A stretch of 64,000 bases of DNA, taken from assembly GCF_022808615.1 (NCBI RefSeq), contig NZ_JAKZKS010000001.1, positions 372,001 through 436,000 of the forward strand, written 5' to 3'. Both the position numbers and the translations under genes were made by a program. This DNA comes from Bacillus sp. FJAT-47783. GTDB lineage: Bacteria > Bacillota > Bacilli > Bacillales > Aeribacillaceae. The stretch's first letter is position 1, and each line of letters starts with the position of its first letter. The notes beneath the pieces were generated by a model. That model was not told where the DNA came from and made no database searches. It saw only the letters and a program-made list of their open reading frames with translations. Shown here piece by piece: positions 1-9,404 of the stretch.

Positions 1-130
1 ACGGAAAGCTTTTCAGCAAATAATATAAATGTTCAGCAAACGTCACTTCCTCTTTTGTCCCGGTTATGGAAGGATGTTCAATTAACGTGCATAATAAGTC
101 TTTAAGCTGGTCACTCGTTTGCCACTTCAC
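1..130 (-). CDS. yqjN: M20-family (RocB/YqjN-like) hydrolase, N-terminal fragment cut by the window edge
   Basis: Only the first 43 codons are inside the window. The reading frame starts with GTG at 130, preceded by a GAGGGTG Shine-Dalgarno about nine bases upstream, and runs open to base 1. The peptide begins MKWQTSDQLKDLLC and continues with LIEHPSITGTKEE, which is typical of the N-terminus of RocB/YqjN-like M20 peptidases (a helix followed by the 'PSITG' turn). Placement divergent to a yqjM orthologue matches the yqjN-yqjM order of B. subtilis. The metal-binding residues lie outside the window, so the substrate cannot be judged. Confidence 0.7.
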   Translation of the reverse strand, partial: MKWQTSDQLKDLLCTLIEHPSITGTKEEVTFAEHLYYLLKSFP

Positions 131-196
131 ACTATCACACCCTCGCTCGTATTTTTTAATATTTCAATATTTTAACACAACTAAAAAACAAAATAT

Positions 197-226
197 ATGA
201 CGCTCACAGTAAAACGTTGCTATAAT
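197..226 (+). promoter_or_regulatory. Probable sigma-A promoter of namA
   Basis: A perfect TATAAT at 221-226 is preceded by a TGC extended -10 motif. A weak -35 (ATGACG, 197-202) lies 18 bases upstream. The SD AGGGAGGCG follows at 242-250. Confidence 0.55.
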
Positions 227-256
227 TTGAAGAAATGAGTTAGGGAGGCGAAAAAA

Positions 257-1279
257 TTGAGTAGAGCTTTATTTTCTCCATTTACCATTAAAGATGTTAA
301 AGTAAAAAATCGTATTGTCATGTCCCCGATGTGTATGTATTCGGCTGTTAATAAAGAAGGATTTTTAGAAGATTTTCACTATACTCACTACATATCGCGA
401 GCGGTAGGACAAGTAGGACTGATTATGATAGAAGCGACTGCGGTTACGAAGCAAGGAAGAATTTCCGATCAAGACTTAGGCATTTGGGATGATAAACATG
501 TTCAGCCATTTCAAAAGCTTGTACAAGAGATTCAAGCCTATGGAGCAAAAACCGCCATTCAACTCGCCCATGCAGGTCGAAAAGCAATGGTTGAAGGGGA
601 CATTTACGCCCCGTCCCCTATTCCGTTTGATCAACCATTTAGGCTACCAAAAGAAATGACAGAAGAAGACATAAACGAAACAGTACAATCCTTTCAAAAT
701 GGAGCAAGACGTGCAAAGGCAGCTGGATTTGATATCATTGAACTTCACGGTGCTCATGGTTATTTAATCAATGAGTTTTTATCGCCATTAACGAATAAAC
801 GAAACGATTTATATGGTGGGACACCGGAAAATCGTTACCGCTTTTTAAAAGAAATCATCCATGCTGTAAAACAAGTATGGGATGGACCTTTATTTGTTAG
901 AATTTCCGCAAATGATTACAATCAAGAAGGGTTAACAGCAAAAGATTATGTTCAATATGCTAAATGGATGAGAGAAGATGGAGTTGACTTAATCGACGTT
1001 AGCTCTGGTGCCGTTGTCCCAGCAACCATTAATGTATATCCAGGCTACCAAGTGAAATATGCAGAAACGATTCGAAAAGAATCTGGTGTATGTACAGGTG
1101 CTGTCGGGATGATTACGAGCGGACTGCAAGCAGAGGAAATTTTACGGAATGAACGAGCAGATTTAATTTTCATCGGCCGTGAGCTACTCCGTAACCCATA
1201 TTGGCCGTATGAAGCAGCAAAAGAACTAAAAACGGAAATCACAGCTCCTACTCAATATGAACGCGGGTGGATATTTTAA
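257..1279 (+). CDS. namA: NADPH dehydrogenase of the old yellow enzyme family (YqjM)
   Basis: FMN-dependent ene-reductase that uses NADPH to reduce the C=C bond of alpha,beta-unsaturated aldehydes and ketones, probably in detoxification of electrophiles in the cytosol. The start is TTG at 257, eight bases after AGGGAGGCG. The 340-residue protein has the YqjM hallmarks at the expected places: Cys26 and Tyr28 in SPMCMYS, the HGAH pair near residues 164-167 that binds the substrate carbonyl, and Arg336 in the C-terminal YERGWIF tail that reaches into the neighbouring active site of the dimer. It is monocistronic, with a strong terminator straight after the stop. Identification rests on near full-length resemblance to B. 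subtilis YqjM. Confidence 0.95.
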   Translation: MSRALFSPFTIKDVKVKNRIVMSPMCMYSAVNKEGFLEDFHYTHYISRAVGQVGLIMIEATAVTKQGRISDQDLGIWDDKHVQPFQKLVQEIQAYGAKTAIQLAHAGRKAMVEGDIYAPSPIPFDQPFRLPKEMTEEDINETVQSFQNGARRAKAAGFDIIELHGAHGYLINEFLSPLTNKRNDLYGGTPENRYRFLKEIIHAVKQVWDGPLFVRISANDYNQEGLTAKDYVQYAKWMREDGVDLIDVSSGAVVPATINVYPGYQVKYAETIRKESGVCTGAVGMITSGLQAEEILRNERADLIFIGRELLRNPYWPYEAAKELKTEITAPTQYERGWIF

Positions 1280-1316
1280 CATAAAAAAGCCGGGGAATCC
1301 CCGGCTTTTTTATGTT
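1278..1316. terminator. Bidirectional terminator between namA and rnz
   Basis: AACATAAAAAAGCCGGGG and its exact complement flank a 3-nt loop. The A/T runs on both sides allow termination of both convergent genes. Confidence 0.9.
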
Positions 1317-1319
1317 AAA

Positions 1320-2264
1320 TCATGAAATGTCACTTTCCCTCCTTTGCACTTCCATTTGAAAGAAGTCTCGAGCCACAAACGTATTTTCAAAGATTTCTTT
1401 TGCTTCACTTAGTAATCGCCGTTCTGATTCTTCTCCTTGATATCTGGAGCTAATATGTGTTAATAACAACACCTTCACTTCTGCCTCTTTCGCTAAATAA
1501 GCGGCTTGCTCGGTTGTCGAGTGGTAATAATCATATGCAAGTTTCTCCTCATCCTTCGCAAACGTTGCTTCATGAATTAAAACATCCGCATCTTTTGCTA
1601 ACTCAAACCGAGCATGGCACGCTCTTGTATCGCCTAGAACCGCTATGATACGTCCTTTTTTAGGAGGTCCTAAAAACTCTTTTCCTCGTATCGTTCTTCC
1701 ATCTTCTAACGTTACGGTTTTCCCATCCTTTAATTGTTTGTAAACAGGGCCTGGTGGAATGTTTAGCTTTTTTAATTGGTCGACAAGCAACATTCCTGGT
1801 AAGTCTTTTTCAACGACGCGATAACCATAAGAAGGAATCCCATGTTCTAACTTACTGACAAAAACTTGAAACGTCTCATCTTCAAATAATAACCCGTCCG
1901 ATTCGATTTCTTTAAAGATTAGTTCGTATTTTACACGTGTACAGCTTAAGCGAAGGGATGTTTCAACATATTCTTTAATACCAGGTGGGCCGTAAACGGT
2001 AAGCGGGGTCTCCCCTCCTTGAAACGACCTACTGCCGAGTAAGCCGGGTAGTCCGAAGATGTGGTCTCCATGTAAATGGGTAATAAAAATTTTTTCAATT
2101 TTTCTCGGTTTAATCGACGTATGTAAAATTTGATGTTGTGTTGCCTCTCCACAATCAAATAACCATACAGCTTTTCGTTCTTCTAAAAGTTGAAGAGCAA
2201 CGGATGAAACATTTCGTTCTTTTGCAGGAACACCTGCACCTGTTCCTAAAAAATAAATATCCAA
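1320..2264 (-). CDS. rnz: Ribonuclease Z (tRNase Z)
   Basis: Metallo-beta-lactamase endonuclease that removes the 3' trailer from tRNA precursors lacking an encoded CCA. I place the start at a TTG (2264), six bases after a GGAGGT site. This gives [11 protein letters not shown], the usual N-terminus, and 314 residues. A longer frame to 2309 exists but lacks a ribosome site and adds 15 atypical residues. The zinc motif HLHGDH falls at His63, His65, Asp67 and His68, the family's positions. Further ligands appear in GDTRAC and in the LTHISSRY segment near the C-terminus. Position next to namA and zwf matches the B. subtilis yqjK locus. It converges on namA and shares its terminator. Confidence 0.93.
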   Translation of the reverse strand: MDIYFLGTGAGVPAKERNVSSVALQLLEERKAVWLFDCGEATQHQILHTSIKPRKIEKIFITHLHGDHIFGLPGLLGSRSFQGGETPLTVYGPPGIKEYVETSLRLSCTRVKYELIFKEIESDGLLFEDETFQVFVSKLEHGIPSYGYRVVEKDLPGMLLVDQLKKLNIPPGPVYKQLKDGKTVTLEDGRTIRGKEFLGPPKKGRIIAVLGDTRACHARFELAKDADVLIHEATFAKDEEKLAYDYYHSTTEQAAYLAKEAEVKVLLLTHISSRYQGEESERRLLSEAKEIFENTFVARDFFQMEVQRRESDIS

Positions 2265-2477
2265 AGTTCTTACCTCCAACCCATCAAAATGGTTATCATT
2301 AGCATACATGACAATGGAAAAATTGTGAATAATCGTGATGTTATTTCATATCACTCTCTTAAAATTCATCTTGTTCAATCGATTGTTGAAGTAGTGTTAA
2401 GTTGTCAGACCTTTATATTATTTGCTTTATCACCACTTTCCCTTTAAAATTAAGAATTTAGATGAGTGTTTTTTATA

Positions 2478-2506
2478 TTGAATAACATATTCCGAAATAA
2501 TAAAAA
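2478..2506 (+). promoter_or_regulatory. Possible zwf promoter
   Basis: TTGAAT (2478-2483), 17 bases, TAAAAA (2501-2506), just upstream of the zwf SD. The -10 is only a 4/6 match, so this is tentative. Confidence 0.35.
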
Positions 2507-2537
2507 TTGAAAGTTTATACAAAGCGAGGTACATATA

Positions 2538-4007
2538 GTGAATACAGTACATAAACCTAAAGCCGTAATTGTCATCTTCGGAGCTACTGGGGACTTAGCG
2601 AAACGCAAACTGTTCCCTTCTATTTATAAGCTTTATCAGAACGGAGAAATTGATCAAGATTTTGCTGTTGTCGGGGTTGCTCGCCGCCCATGGACAAACG
2701 ATGTATTTCGTGAAAATGTTTGCAAATCCGTGCAAACGGCTGTCCCATGTCAAGAAGATCTTGACGACTTTACATCACATTTTTACTACCATCCGTTTGA
2801 TGTGACAACCCCTTCGTCCTATCATGATTTACGAAGCTTATTAAATGACTTGGACGGTCAATACAATACAAAAGGAAACCGAATCTTTTATTTAGCGATG
2901 GCACCTGAATTTTTCGGTACGATTGCAAATAATTTAAAGAATTTCGGATTAAAAGATACTGCAGGTTGGACACGCTTAGTCATTGAAAAACCATTTGGTC
3001 ATGACTTACCTTCTGCCCAAAAGCTTAACGAAGAAATCCGTGCAGCATTTAGTGAAGAGCAAATTTACCGTATCGATCACTATTTAGGGAAAGAGATGGT
3101 TCAAAACATTGAAGTCATTCGTTTCGCCAATGCCATATTTGCTCATTTATGGAATAATCGATTTATTTCAAATATCCAAATCACCTCAAGCGAGGCACTC
3201 GGTGTTGAAGAACGCGCAAGCTATTACGACAAGTCTGGCGCTCTTCGCGACATGGTACAAAACCATATGCTGCAAATGGTTGCCTTACTTGCGATGGAGC
3301 CGCCAATTAAACTAACAACGGAAGAAATTCGTTCAGAGAAAATTAAAGTACTTCGCGCCCTAAGACCGATATCTGAAGAGGAAGTTTCCACTTATTTCGT
3401 TCGTGGACAATATGGAAAAGGAACCGTAAATGGGAAAGAAGTTTCTGGATACCGAGATGAAGTCGGAAAAGATTCGAATACAGAAACCTTTGTAGCAGGT
3501 AAAATTATGATTGATAACTATCGTTGGGCAGGTGTTCCATTCTACATTCGTACAGGAAAACGAATGCCGGAAAAGTCAACAAAGATTGTCGTTGAATTTA
3601 AAGACATTCCGATGAATCTTTACTTTAAGAATTTAGACGTAAACCATCCGAATTTACTCGTTATTCACATTCAACCGGAAGAGGGGATTACCCTTCACTT
3701 AAATGCGAAAAAAGGAAGTGCTGGTTCGATTTCCACTCCGATTAAACTTTCTTACAATAATAACGGTATCGATGGAATGAACACACCGGAAGCGTATGAA
3801 AAATTATTACATGACTGCATGCTTGGAGATGCTACAAACTTCACACATTGGGATGAAGTCGCTTTTTCATGGAGTTATGTCGATACGATTTCAAAAGCAT
3901 GGGCAAAAGAAACAGCTGATTTCCCTAATTATGTATCGGGAACGATGGGACCAAAAGCAGCAGACGAATTACTATCAAAAGACGGCTTCCACTGGTGGCC
4001 CATTTAA
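2538..4007 (+). CDS. zwf: Glucose-6-phosphate 1-dehydrogenase
   Basis: Oxidises glucose-6-phosphate to 6-phosphogluconolactone with NADP+, the entry step of the oxidative pentose phosphate pathway. The start is GTG at 2538 behind GCGAGGT. The 489-residue protein has the dinucleotide fingerprint GATGDLAKRK at about residues 15-24 and the signature RIDHYLGKE near residue 175, containing the substrate-binding Asp-His and Lys. The C-terminal half holds the beta-sheet dimer domain, with RTGKRMPEK binding the phosphate. The third enzyme of the branch, gndA, lies 2.5 kb downstream on the other strand. A 6-phosphogluconolactonase gene is not in the window. The next ORF begins 27 bases after the stop, so it is likely co-transcribed. 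Confidence 0.96.
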   Translation: MNTVHKPKAVIVIFGATGDLAKRKLFPSIYKLYQNGEIDQDFAVVGVARRPWTNDVFRENVCKSVQTAVPCQEDLDDFTSHFYYHPFDVTTPSSYHDLRSLLNDLDGQYNTKGNRIFYLAMAPEFFGTIANNLKNFGLKDTAGWTRLVIEKPFGHDLPSAQKLNEEIRAAFSEEQIYRIDHYLGKEMVQNIEVIRFANAIFAHLWNNRFISNIQITSSEALGVEERASYYDKSGALRDMVQNHMLQMVALLAMEPPIKLTTEEIRSEKIKVLRALRPISEEEVSTYFVRGQYGKGTVNGKEVSGYRDEVGKDSNTETFVAGKIMIDNYRWAGVPFYIRTGKRMPEKSTKIVVEFKDIPMNLYFKNLDVNHPNLLVIHIQPEEGITLHLNAKKGSAGSISTPIKLSYNNNGIDGMNTPEAYEKLLHDCMLGDATNFTHWDEVAFSWSYVDTISKAWAKETADFPNYVSGTMGPKAADELLSKDGFHWWPI

Positions 4008-4034
4008 ATGAAGAAAAAGAAGGAGTGTCGAAAA

Positions 4035-4655
4035 ATGAAACTATATGATGTAACAGCTCCCATTTTTGAAGGGATGCCCGTTTACAAAAACAAACCAGAA
4101 AAACAACCGAAAATCCAAACTGTTACAAATGCGCACGTAACCGAATCGCGCATCGATATGGATTTACATACAGGAACACACGTCGATTCACCGCTTCATA
4201 TGATTAACGACGGTGACACGATGGAGACTATTTCAATTGAAGATTTAGTTGGTCAAGTAAAACTGTTTGACTTGACTACTGTTAAAGATCGCATTACGAA
4301 AAAAGACATTGAAAGCTTAAACATCAAGAAAGGTGACTTCATCCTTTTTAAGACAACAAACTCATTTGATGAAGAGTTTAACTTCGAGTTTATATTCGTT
4401 GCAGAAGATGCAGCAACATACTTAGCTGAAGTTGGGGTAAAAGGAATCGGCATCGATGGGCTTGGCATTGAACGAAGCCAACCAGGTCACCCAACACACC
4501 GCACATTATTTAGCCATCAAGTCATTATTATGGAAGGCTTACGACTGAAAGAAGTTCCGGAAGGAGAATATTTCATGGTCGCAGCACCGCTAAAAATTCA
4601 AGGTACAGATGCTGCCCCAGCGCGTGTATTATTATTTGACGGGATACAAGCATGA
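4035..4655 (+). CDS. Cyclase-family metal-dependent hydrolase (KynB-like fold)
   Basis: The 206-residue protein belongs to the cyclase/kynurenine formamidase superfamily. It has the metal motif HTGTHVDSPLH near residues 46-56 (HxGTHxDxPxH) and a second conserved segment GIDGLGIE-SQPGHPTH. Start ATG 4035 is chosen because AAGGAG lies about nine bases upstream. An upstream in-frame ATG at 4008, right after the zwf stop, lacks a ribosome site. Members hydrolyse formamides, cyclic amides or isatin, and the substrate here cannot be deduced. There is no tryptophan-catabolic neighbour, so I do not call it kynB. It probably rides on the zwf transcript and ends at a strong terminator. Confidence 0.75.
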   Translation: MKLYDVTAPIFEGMPVYKNKPEKQPKIQTVTNAHVTESRIDMDLHTGTHVDSPLHMINDGDTMETISIEDLVGQVKLFDLTTVKDRITKKDIESLNIKKGDFILFKTTNSFDEEFNFEFIFVAEDAATYLAEVGVKGIGIDGLGIERSQPGHPTHRTLFSHQVIIMEGLRLKEVPEGEYFMVAAPLKIQGTDAAPARVLLFDGIQA

Positions 4656-4663
4656 AAGAGACG

Positions 4664-4693
4664 AACATCCTAGCTCAGCTAGGATGTTTTTTT
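4664..4693 (+). terminator. Terminator of the zwf-cyclase unit
   Basis: ACATCCTAGCT / AGCTAGGATGT stem-loop followed by TTTTTTT. The rest of the gap up to 5028 holds one copy of a short AAGTGAAACTTC motif and the downstream promoter. I see no gene. Confidence 0.9.
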
Positions 4694-4958
4694 AAGTACT
4701 TTTTATAAAGGATTAAGTGAAACTTCATTCAGTAAGGATAACCCGACAAAAACAACCGTTAGGAAGGTTTTTTCATGCAAATTCCCTCTATTCGATTATA
4801 TATCCATTGGATTAAAATACTCCTTTTTTATTCGATTGCATACTCTTAAAATACTATATTTCCGTAAAAAATCCATATAAGTCAATACAGAAAGAAGATT
4901 TCATTCTATACCTAATATCCTTCATTTGTATCAGTAAAAATAATAGGTATTTATTACC

Positions 4959-4987
4959 TTTACAGAATATTCTCTTAATTCTATTAT
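4959..4987 (+). promoter_or_regulatory. Probable sigma-A promoter of the M28 peptidase
   Basis: TTTACA (4959-4964), a 17-base spacer and TATTAT (4982-4987), about 40 bases upstream of the start codon and its GGGAGGT ribosome site. Confidence 0.6.
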
Positions 4988-5028
4988 TTATATGAATGAA
5001 AGAATAATAGAAATTTGGGAGGTAGATT

Positions 5029-6411
5029 ATGAGAAGAAAAGCATTTGCATCATTATTAGTTGCCGCAAGTATATCGTTAGGGGTTTCCGCCGTATCTGCA
5101 GAGCCGCTTCAAGCGCAAAATGTTCATTCAAATCATGCGTTTGACAACAAAATCATTAAACGGATAAGCGCGGACAAAATTTATCATCATATTGCTACTT
5201 TAAGTGAACAACCACGAGTCGCAGGAACAGAATCAGAATGGAAAGCGGTTCAATATATTAAAAACGAATTTGAATCGTATGGCTATCATACTGAACTTCA
5301 GCCATTCACCTTTATGAGTTATGAAGAGCCAACAAACGTGTCATTAACGGTGAATGGAAATCGTATTGAAACAGATCCTTTTACATATACACCGAATGGC
5401 AATGTGACTGGAGAGCTTGTTTTTGTAGGATTAGGAAGTGTTGAGGATGTTCAAGGGAAAGACTTATCAGGTAAAATCGCCTTGATTAAGCGTGGTAGCT
5501 TTTCATTTGCAGAAAAAGTGTTGAATGCGGCAAATGCCGGTGCAGAAGCGGTTATTATTTTTAACCATATCGACGGTGAGCTTCATGGTACACTAGGTGG
5601 AGCTAATGATGATTTTGTGCCAGTTGTTTCAATTACAAAACAAGAAGGTGAAGCACTTGTATCACAGTTAAGCTCCGGACAAGCTTTCACCGCTTCCGTC
5701 ACTGTTGAAGGTGCGAATGTTTCCGCGAAAACTTCTCATAATGTTATCGCTACAAAGAAAGCAACACATAAGAAAAAGGATACAAACCAAATGGTGATTG
5801 TAGGGGCTCATCACGATTCTGTTGACGGTGCTCCAGGAGCTAATGATGATGCTTCAGGAACAGCTGCTACACTTGAATTAGCAAGGGTAATGGCCAATAT
5901 GCCGACAGATACAGAGCTTCGTTTTGTAACATTCGGTGCAGAAGAGCTCGGCTTAATCGGGTCATATGAATATGTCGATTCGTTAACAGAAGACGAAATA
6001 AATAGAACGGTTGGCATGTTCCAAATGGATATGGTTGGAAGTCGTGATGCTGGAGATTTAGTGATGTTTACTGTAGATGGTGAGAAAAATATCGTGACAG
6101 ATTTAGCAGCTTCCGCAGGGGTCCGAACAGGAACACCATTAACATATGGTCAGGAAGGTCGAAGCGACCATGTTCCATTCTATTACGCTGGCATTCCGGC
6201 AGCACTTTTCATCCATTCACCGGTAGAGCCATGGTATCATTCTCCAGAAGATACTTTAGATAAAATCAGTAAAGAAAAATTGCAAGAAACAGCAGAAATA
6301 GTCGGAGCGTCCGTTTATCAAATTGCAAGACCTGACACCCCTGCACTAGAACGTGCAAATGTTGCACCTAAAGAAGTAGAGTATGAAAAATATTCAGGTG
6401 GACTACAATAG
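5029..6411 (+). CDS. Secreted M28 zinc aminopeptidase (YwaD-like) with PA domain
   Basis: An exported double-zinc aminopeptidase that releases N-terminal amino acids from peptides outside the cell. The 460-residue protein opens with a Sec signal peptide (MRRKAFASL, hydrophobic core, cleavage likely after VSA/SAEP at about residue 25). A protease-associated insert domain follows near residues 115-240 (GNVTGELVFVGLG, GKIALIKRG). The M28 domain has its metal ligands in GAHHDSVDGAPGANDDASG, GAEELGLIGS, QMDMVGS and the C-terminal WYHSPEDT. It is like B. subtilis YwaD in length and domain order but sits in a different place, inserted between zwf and gndA. It is monocistronic, with its own promoter and terminator. 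Confidence 0.88.
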   Translation: MRRKAFASLLVAASISLGVSAVSAEPLQAQNVHSNHAFDNKIIKRISADKIYHHIATLSEQPRVAGTESEWKAVQYIKNEFESYGYHTELQPFTFMSYEEPTNVSLTVNGNRIETDPFTYTPNGNVTGELVFVGLGSVEDVQGKDLSGKIALIKRGSFSFAEKVLNAANAGAEAVIIFNHIDGELHGTLGGANDDFVPVVSITKQEGEALVSQLSSGQAFTASVTVEGANVSAKTSHNVIATKKATHKKKDTNQMVIVGAHHDSVDGAPGANDDASGTAATLELARVMANMPTDTELRFVTFGAEELGLIGSYEYVDSLTEDEINRTVGMFQMDMVGSRDAGDLVMFTVDGEKNIVTDLAASAGVRTGTPLTYGQEGRSDHVPFYYAGIPAALFIHSPVEPWYHSPEDTLDKISKEKLQETAEIVGASVYQIARPDTPALERANVAPKEVEYEKYSGGLQ

Positions 6412-6458
6412 TAATGTTCTGACAGAATGAGAAGTAATCCCCATTTTTGTTGTAATAC

Positions 6459-6493
6459 GAAAAAGCATCGGAATCGTACCGATGCTTTTTTTG
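6459..6493. terminator. Bidirectional terminator between the M28 peptidase and gndA
   Basis: AAAAGCATCGG / CCGATGCTTTTTT stem with a 6-nt loop. A-runs and T-runs flank both sides, serving the two convergent genes. Confidence 0.9.
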
Positions 6494-6498
6494 CCTTA

Positions 6499-7911
6499 TT
6501 ATTTATTCATCCAGTCCGTATGGAAAATGCCTTCTTTATCAACACGCTTGTATGTGTGAGCACCGAAGTAATCACGTTGCGCTTGAATTAAGTTGGCAGG
6601 TAATGTTTCTGTACGATAGCTATCGTAGTAGGCTAACGCTCCAGAGAATGAAGGTACTGGGATTCCACGTTCAATCGCAATCGTCATCACTTGACGTAAT
6701 GCTCCTTGATAGCTTTCAACAATTTCTTTGAAATACGGGTCTAAAAGTAAATTTGGTAAGTTTGGATCACGATCATACGCTTCTTTAATTTTTTGTAAGA
6801 ACGCCGCACGAATGATACAACCACCACGGAAAATCATGGCGATTTCACCGTAATTTAAGTTCCAATCATATTCATCAGAAGCAGCTTTCATTTGTGCAAA
6901 CCCTTGAGCATAAGAGCAAATTTTACTCATATAAAGCGCTTTGCGAACTGCTTCAATTACCGCCTCTTTATCACCTTTAAAAGGTTTAACTTCAGGTCCG
7001 GAAAGAACTTTGCTCGCTTTTACACGTTCTTCTTTCATAGCAGAAATGAAGCGTGCGAAAACAGATTCCGTAATGATTGGAAGCGGCACACCTAAATCAA
7101 GGGCACTTTGGCTTGTCCACTTACCCGTACCTTTTTGACCTGCTGTATCTAAAATGACGTCAACTAATGGCTTACCTGTCTCTTCATCCACTTTTGTAAA
7201 AATATCTGCTGTAATTTCAATTAAATAGCTATCTAGTTCACCTTTGTTCCATTCTGCAAATACTTTGTGAAGTTCTTTTGCACTTAATCCGAGCACATGC
7301 TTTAAAATAAAGTATGCCTCAGAGATTAATTGCATATCTCCATACTCGATTCCGTTATGGACCATTTTTACATAGTGGCCAGCACCGTCTGGGCCAATGT
7401 ACGTTGTGCAAGGCTCATCATTGACTTTTGCTGAGATGGCTTCAAAAATGGGGCGCACAAGCTCGTGTGCTTCCTTTTGACCGCCAGGCATAATGGAAGG
7501 CCCTTTTAACGCTCCTTCTTCGCCTCCGGAAACACCCGTTCCTATGAAATGGATTCCACGTTCTGCTAATAGTTGATTTCGACGCTGTGTATCTTTAAAA
7601 TATGTATTTCCGCCATCAATTAATATATCGCCTTCCTCTAAATGCGGAAGGAGCTGCTCAATCGTTGCATCAGTCGGAGCACCTGCTTTGACCATTAATA
7701 AAATTTTGCGAGGTGTTTCAAGTGATTGAACAAATTCTTCTATACTATACGTACCAATAACATTTTTACCTTTTGCTTCTTTTAACATTTCTTCTGTCTT
7801 TTCAGAAGAACGATTGTAAACAGAAACAGTATACCCTCTACTTTCGATATTTAGGGCAAGATTTTTTCCCATTACCGCAAGTCCGATAACACCAATTTGT
7901 TGTTTTGACAT
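6499..7911 (-). CDS. gndA: 6-phosphogluconate dehydrogenase, decarboxylating
   Basis: Converts 6-phosphogluconate to ribulose-5-phosphate and CO2 with NADP+. Start ATG 7911 gives [17 protein letters not shown], the same N-terminus as B. subtilis GndA (YqjI), and 470 residues. The open frame extends 19 codons further, but without a ribosome site. GLAVMG is the nucleotide-binding turn. GVSGGEEGA and the helix GTGKWT are substrate and active-site signatures. It pairs metabolically with zwf in this window although the two genes are on opposite strands, as in B. subtilis. The gene appears to be transcribed alone. Confidence 0.96.
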   Translation of the reverse strand: MSKQQIGVIGLAVMGKNLALNIESRGYTVSVYNRSSEKTEEMLKEAKGKNVIGTYSIEEFVQSLETPRKILLMVKAGAPTDATIEQLLPHLEEGDILIDGGNTYFKDTQRRNQLLAERGIHFIGTGVSGGEEGALKGPSIMPGGQKEAHELVRPIFEAISAKVNDEPCTTYIGPDGAGHYVKMVHNGIEYGDMQLISEAYFILKHVLGLSAKELHKVFAEWNKGELDSYLIEITADIFTKVDEETGKPLVDVILDTAGQKGTGKWTSQSALDLGVPLPIITESVFARFISAMKEERVKASKVLSGPEVKPFKGDKEAVIEAVRKALYMSKICSYAQGFAQMKAASDEYDWNLNYGEIAMIFRGGCIIRAAFLQKIKEAYDRDPNLPNLLLDPYFKEIVESYQGALRQVMTIAIERGIPVPSFSGALAYYDSYRTETLPANLIQAQRDYFGAHTYKRVDKEGIFHTDWMNK

Positions 7912-8002
7912 CTTGTGAACGTCCCTTTCTTTTAAAAAGATACTTTTGTACACATTAGAAAATACCAAACTCTCGTCAATATTTCAAGTTTGAAACAATC
8001 AG

Positions 8003-9235
8003 TTATTCATCTTGCAAAAAATCTTTTGTAAAACTCGTTCCCTCCATTTGCTTCCCATCATCAAGCTTTGCCCCTTTTCGAAGAATATGTTCACCATACT
8101 TTTCTTGAATTTGTAAAACCGTTTTCTGCAACGGTTCCTTCATTGCATCTTGTTCAAAGGAAAATAGATCCAATTGTTTGAACGCCGCTTCCTTTTCCAC
8201 TAAATCAACAGCAGATACACCTACTAACCGAATTGGGACACCATTCCAATGACGTTGAAAAAGATGAACCGCTTTTTTCTCAATCTCTTCTTTTAAATCG
8301 GTTGGATTTTCTACCTTCACACTTCTCGTAATCGTTTTTCGGTCATGAAAGCGGATCATGATGGAGACTTTCCCCGCCATAACTCCTTTTCGTTTTAATC
8401 GAGAACTAACCGATTGAGAAAGCTTTGCTATTATGCGGTAAATCTCCTCTTCATCTTCTGAATCATTCGGAAGTGTTGTTGAATTTCCAACACTTTTAAA
8501 ATCAAAAATGGAATGAGGGTCGACCGCTCGATCATCAAAGCCATTCGCTCGATCTTTTAACCGCCTCCCATTCACACCTAGCACTTTTTCTAGCTGGACA
8601 TGTTGACCACTTGCTAAATCACCAATCGTTTGTATACCAATTCTTTTAAGCTTTTCTGTTGATTTTTTACCGACTCCGTGCATTTCTTCTACAGGAAGAG
8701 GCCATAAAACATTCTTTAAATCACGCTTACGTAGAATGGTGATGCCGAGTGGCTTCTTCATATCAGAAGCCATTTTCGCTAAAAACTTATTTGGGGCTAT
8801 CCCAATGCTGCAAGGTAATAAAAGCTCATCTACTAAACGCTGCTGAATTTCTTTTGCTAAAGTGACTGGGTGCAACTGCACATCTGTAACGTCCATATAC
8901 CCTTCATCAATGGAAACAGGCTCTACAAGCTCTGTATATGACTTTAAAAGTTGAAACATCGCTTTTGAAGCTTTCCGATACCGCTTGAAATTAGGTCGTC
9001 TCACAATTAACTCTGGACAAAGTTTTTTCGCTTGCCATAACGGCATAGTAGTTTTTACACCTCGAGCACGGGCTTCATAGCTACACGTAACAATGATACC
9101 ACGGCGCTGTTCTGGGTCCCCCGCAATTGCAACGGGTTTACCTTTTAAGGCAGGATCAAACGCCGTTTCAACAGAAGCATAAAAACTATTCATATCAACA
9201 TGAAATATAACTCTCCCTTTATTCGGTTTGCTCAT
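8003..9235 (-). CDS. dinB: DNA polymerase IV (Y-family, YqjH)
   Basis: Error-prone translesion DNA polymerase. Start ATG 9235 is preferred because AGGTGAT lies just upstream, giving 410 residues. A GTG three codons earlier (9244) is less well placed. Catalytic carboxylates are visible at Asp14 (FHVDMNSFYASVE) and Asp110-Glu111 (SIDEGYMD). The helix-hairpin-helix segment GVGKKSTEKLKRIGI and the little-finger domain follow. The C-terminus carries a beta-clamp-binding motif, QLDLF. It is downstream of gndA in the usual yqjI-yqjH order. I see no LexA box I would trust in the 160 bases upstream. Confidence 0.94.
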   Translation of the reverse strand: MSKPNKGRVIFHVDMNSFYASVETAFDPALKGKPVAIAGDPEQRRGIIVTCSYEARARGVKTTMPLWQAKKLCPELIVRRPNFKRYRKASKAMFQLLKSYTELVEPVSIDEGYMDVTDVQLHPVTLAKEIQQRLVDELLLPCSIGIAPNKFLAKMASDMKKPLGITILRKRDLKNVLWPLPVEEMHGVGKKSTEKLKRIGIQTIGDLASGQHVQLEKVLGVNGRRLKDRANGFDDRAVDPHSIFDFKSVGNSTTLPNDSEDEEEIYRIIAKLSQSVSSRLKRKGVMAGKVSIMIRFHDRKTITRSVKVENPTDLKEEIEKKAVHLFQRHWNGVPIRLVGVSAVDLVEKEAAFKQLDLFSFEQDAMKEPLQKTVLQIQEKYGEHILRKGAKLDDGKQMEGTSFTKDFLQDE

Positions 9236-9265
9236 TCCTATCACCTATTCCCATTATACCGAGAA

Positions 9266-9290
9266 TAAAGTGAAACTTCATGTAGCGGGA
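9266..9290 (+). repeat. Copy of a short intergenic motif, AAGTGAAACTTCAT-GTAGCGGG
   Basis: One of four similar short motifs in intergenic DNA (also near 4715, 22692 and 45942). It is discussed in the findings. Confidence 0.45.
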
Positions 9291-9361
9291 ATCATTACAC
9301 CAAGTTTTCTTCGTTATTACCACAAATATGACTGGAATCATTTTTTATAGATTGGAACAAA

Positions 9362-9397
9362 TAAGAAAAAGCTACCTTTCAGTCAGGCAGCTTTCTC
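9362..9397 (-). terminator. Terminator of gltBD
   Basis: On the minus strand GAGAAAGCTGCCT and AGGTAGCTTTTTC pair with one mismatch and are followed by a T-rich stretch. Confidence 0.75.
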
Positions 9398-9404
9398 ACC
9401 TTTT

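Noticed and set aside
4008-4034. ATG 4008 as start of the cyclase-family gene
   Set aside because: No ribosome site. ATG 4035 has AAGGAG at good distance and the extra residues are a Lys/Glu run foreign to the family.
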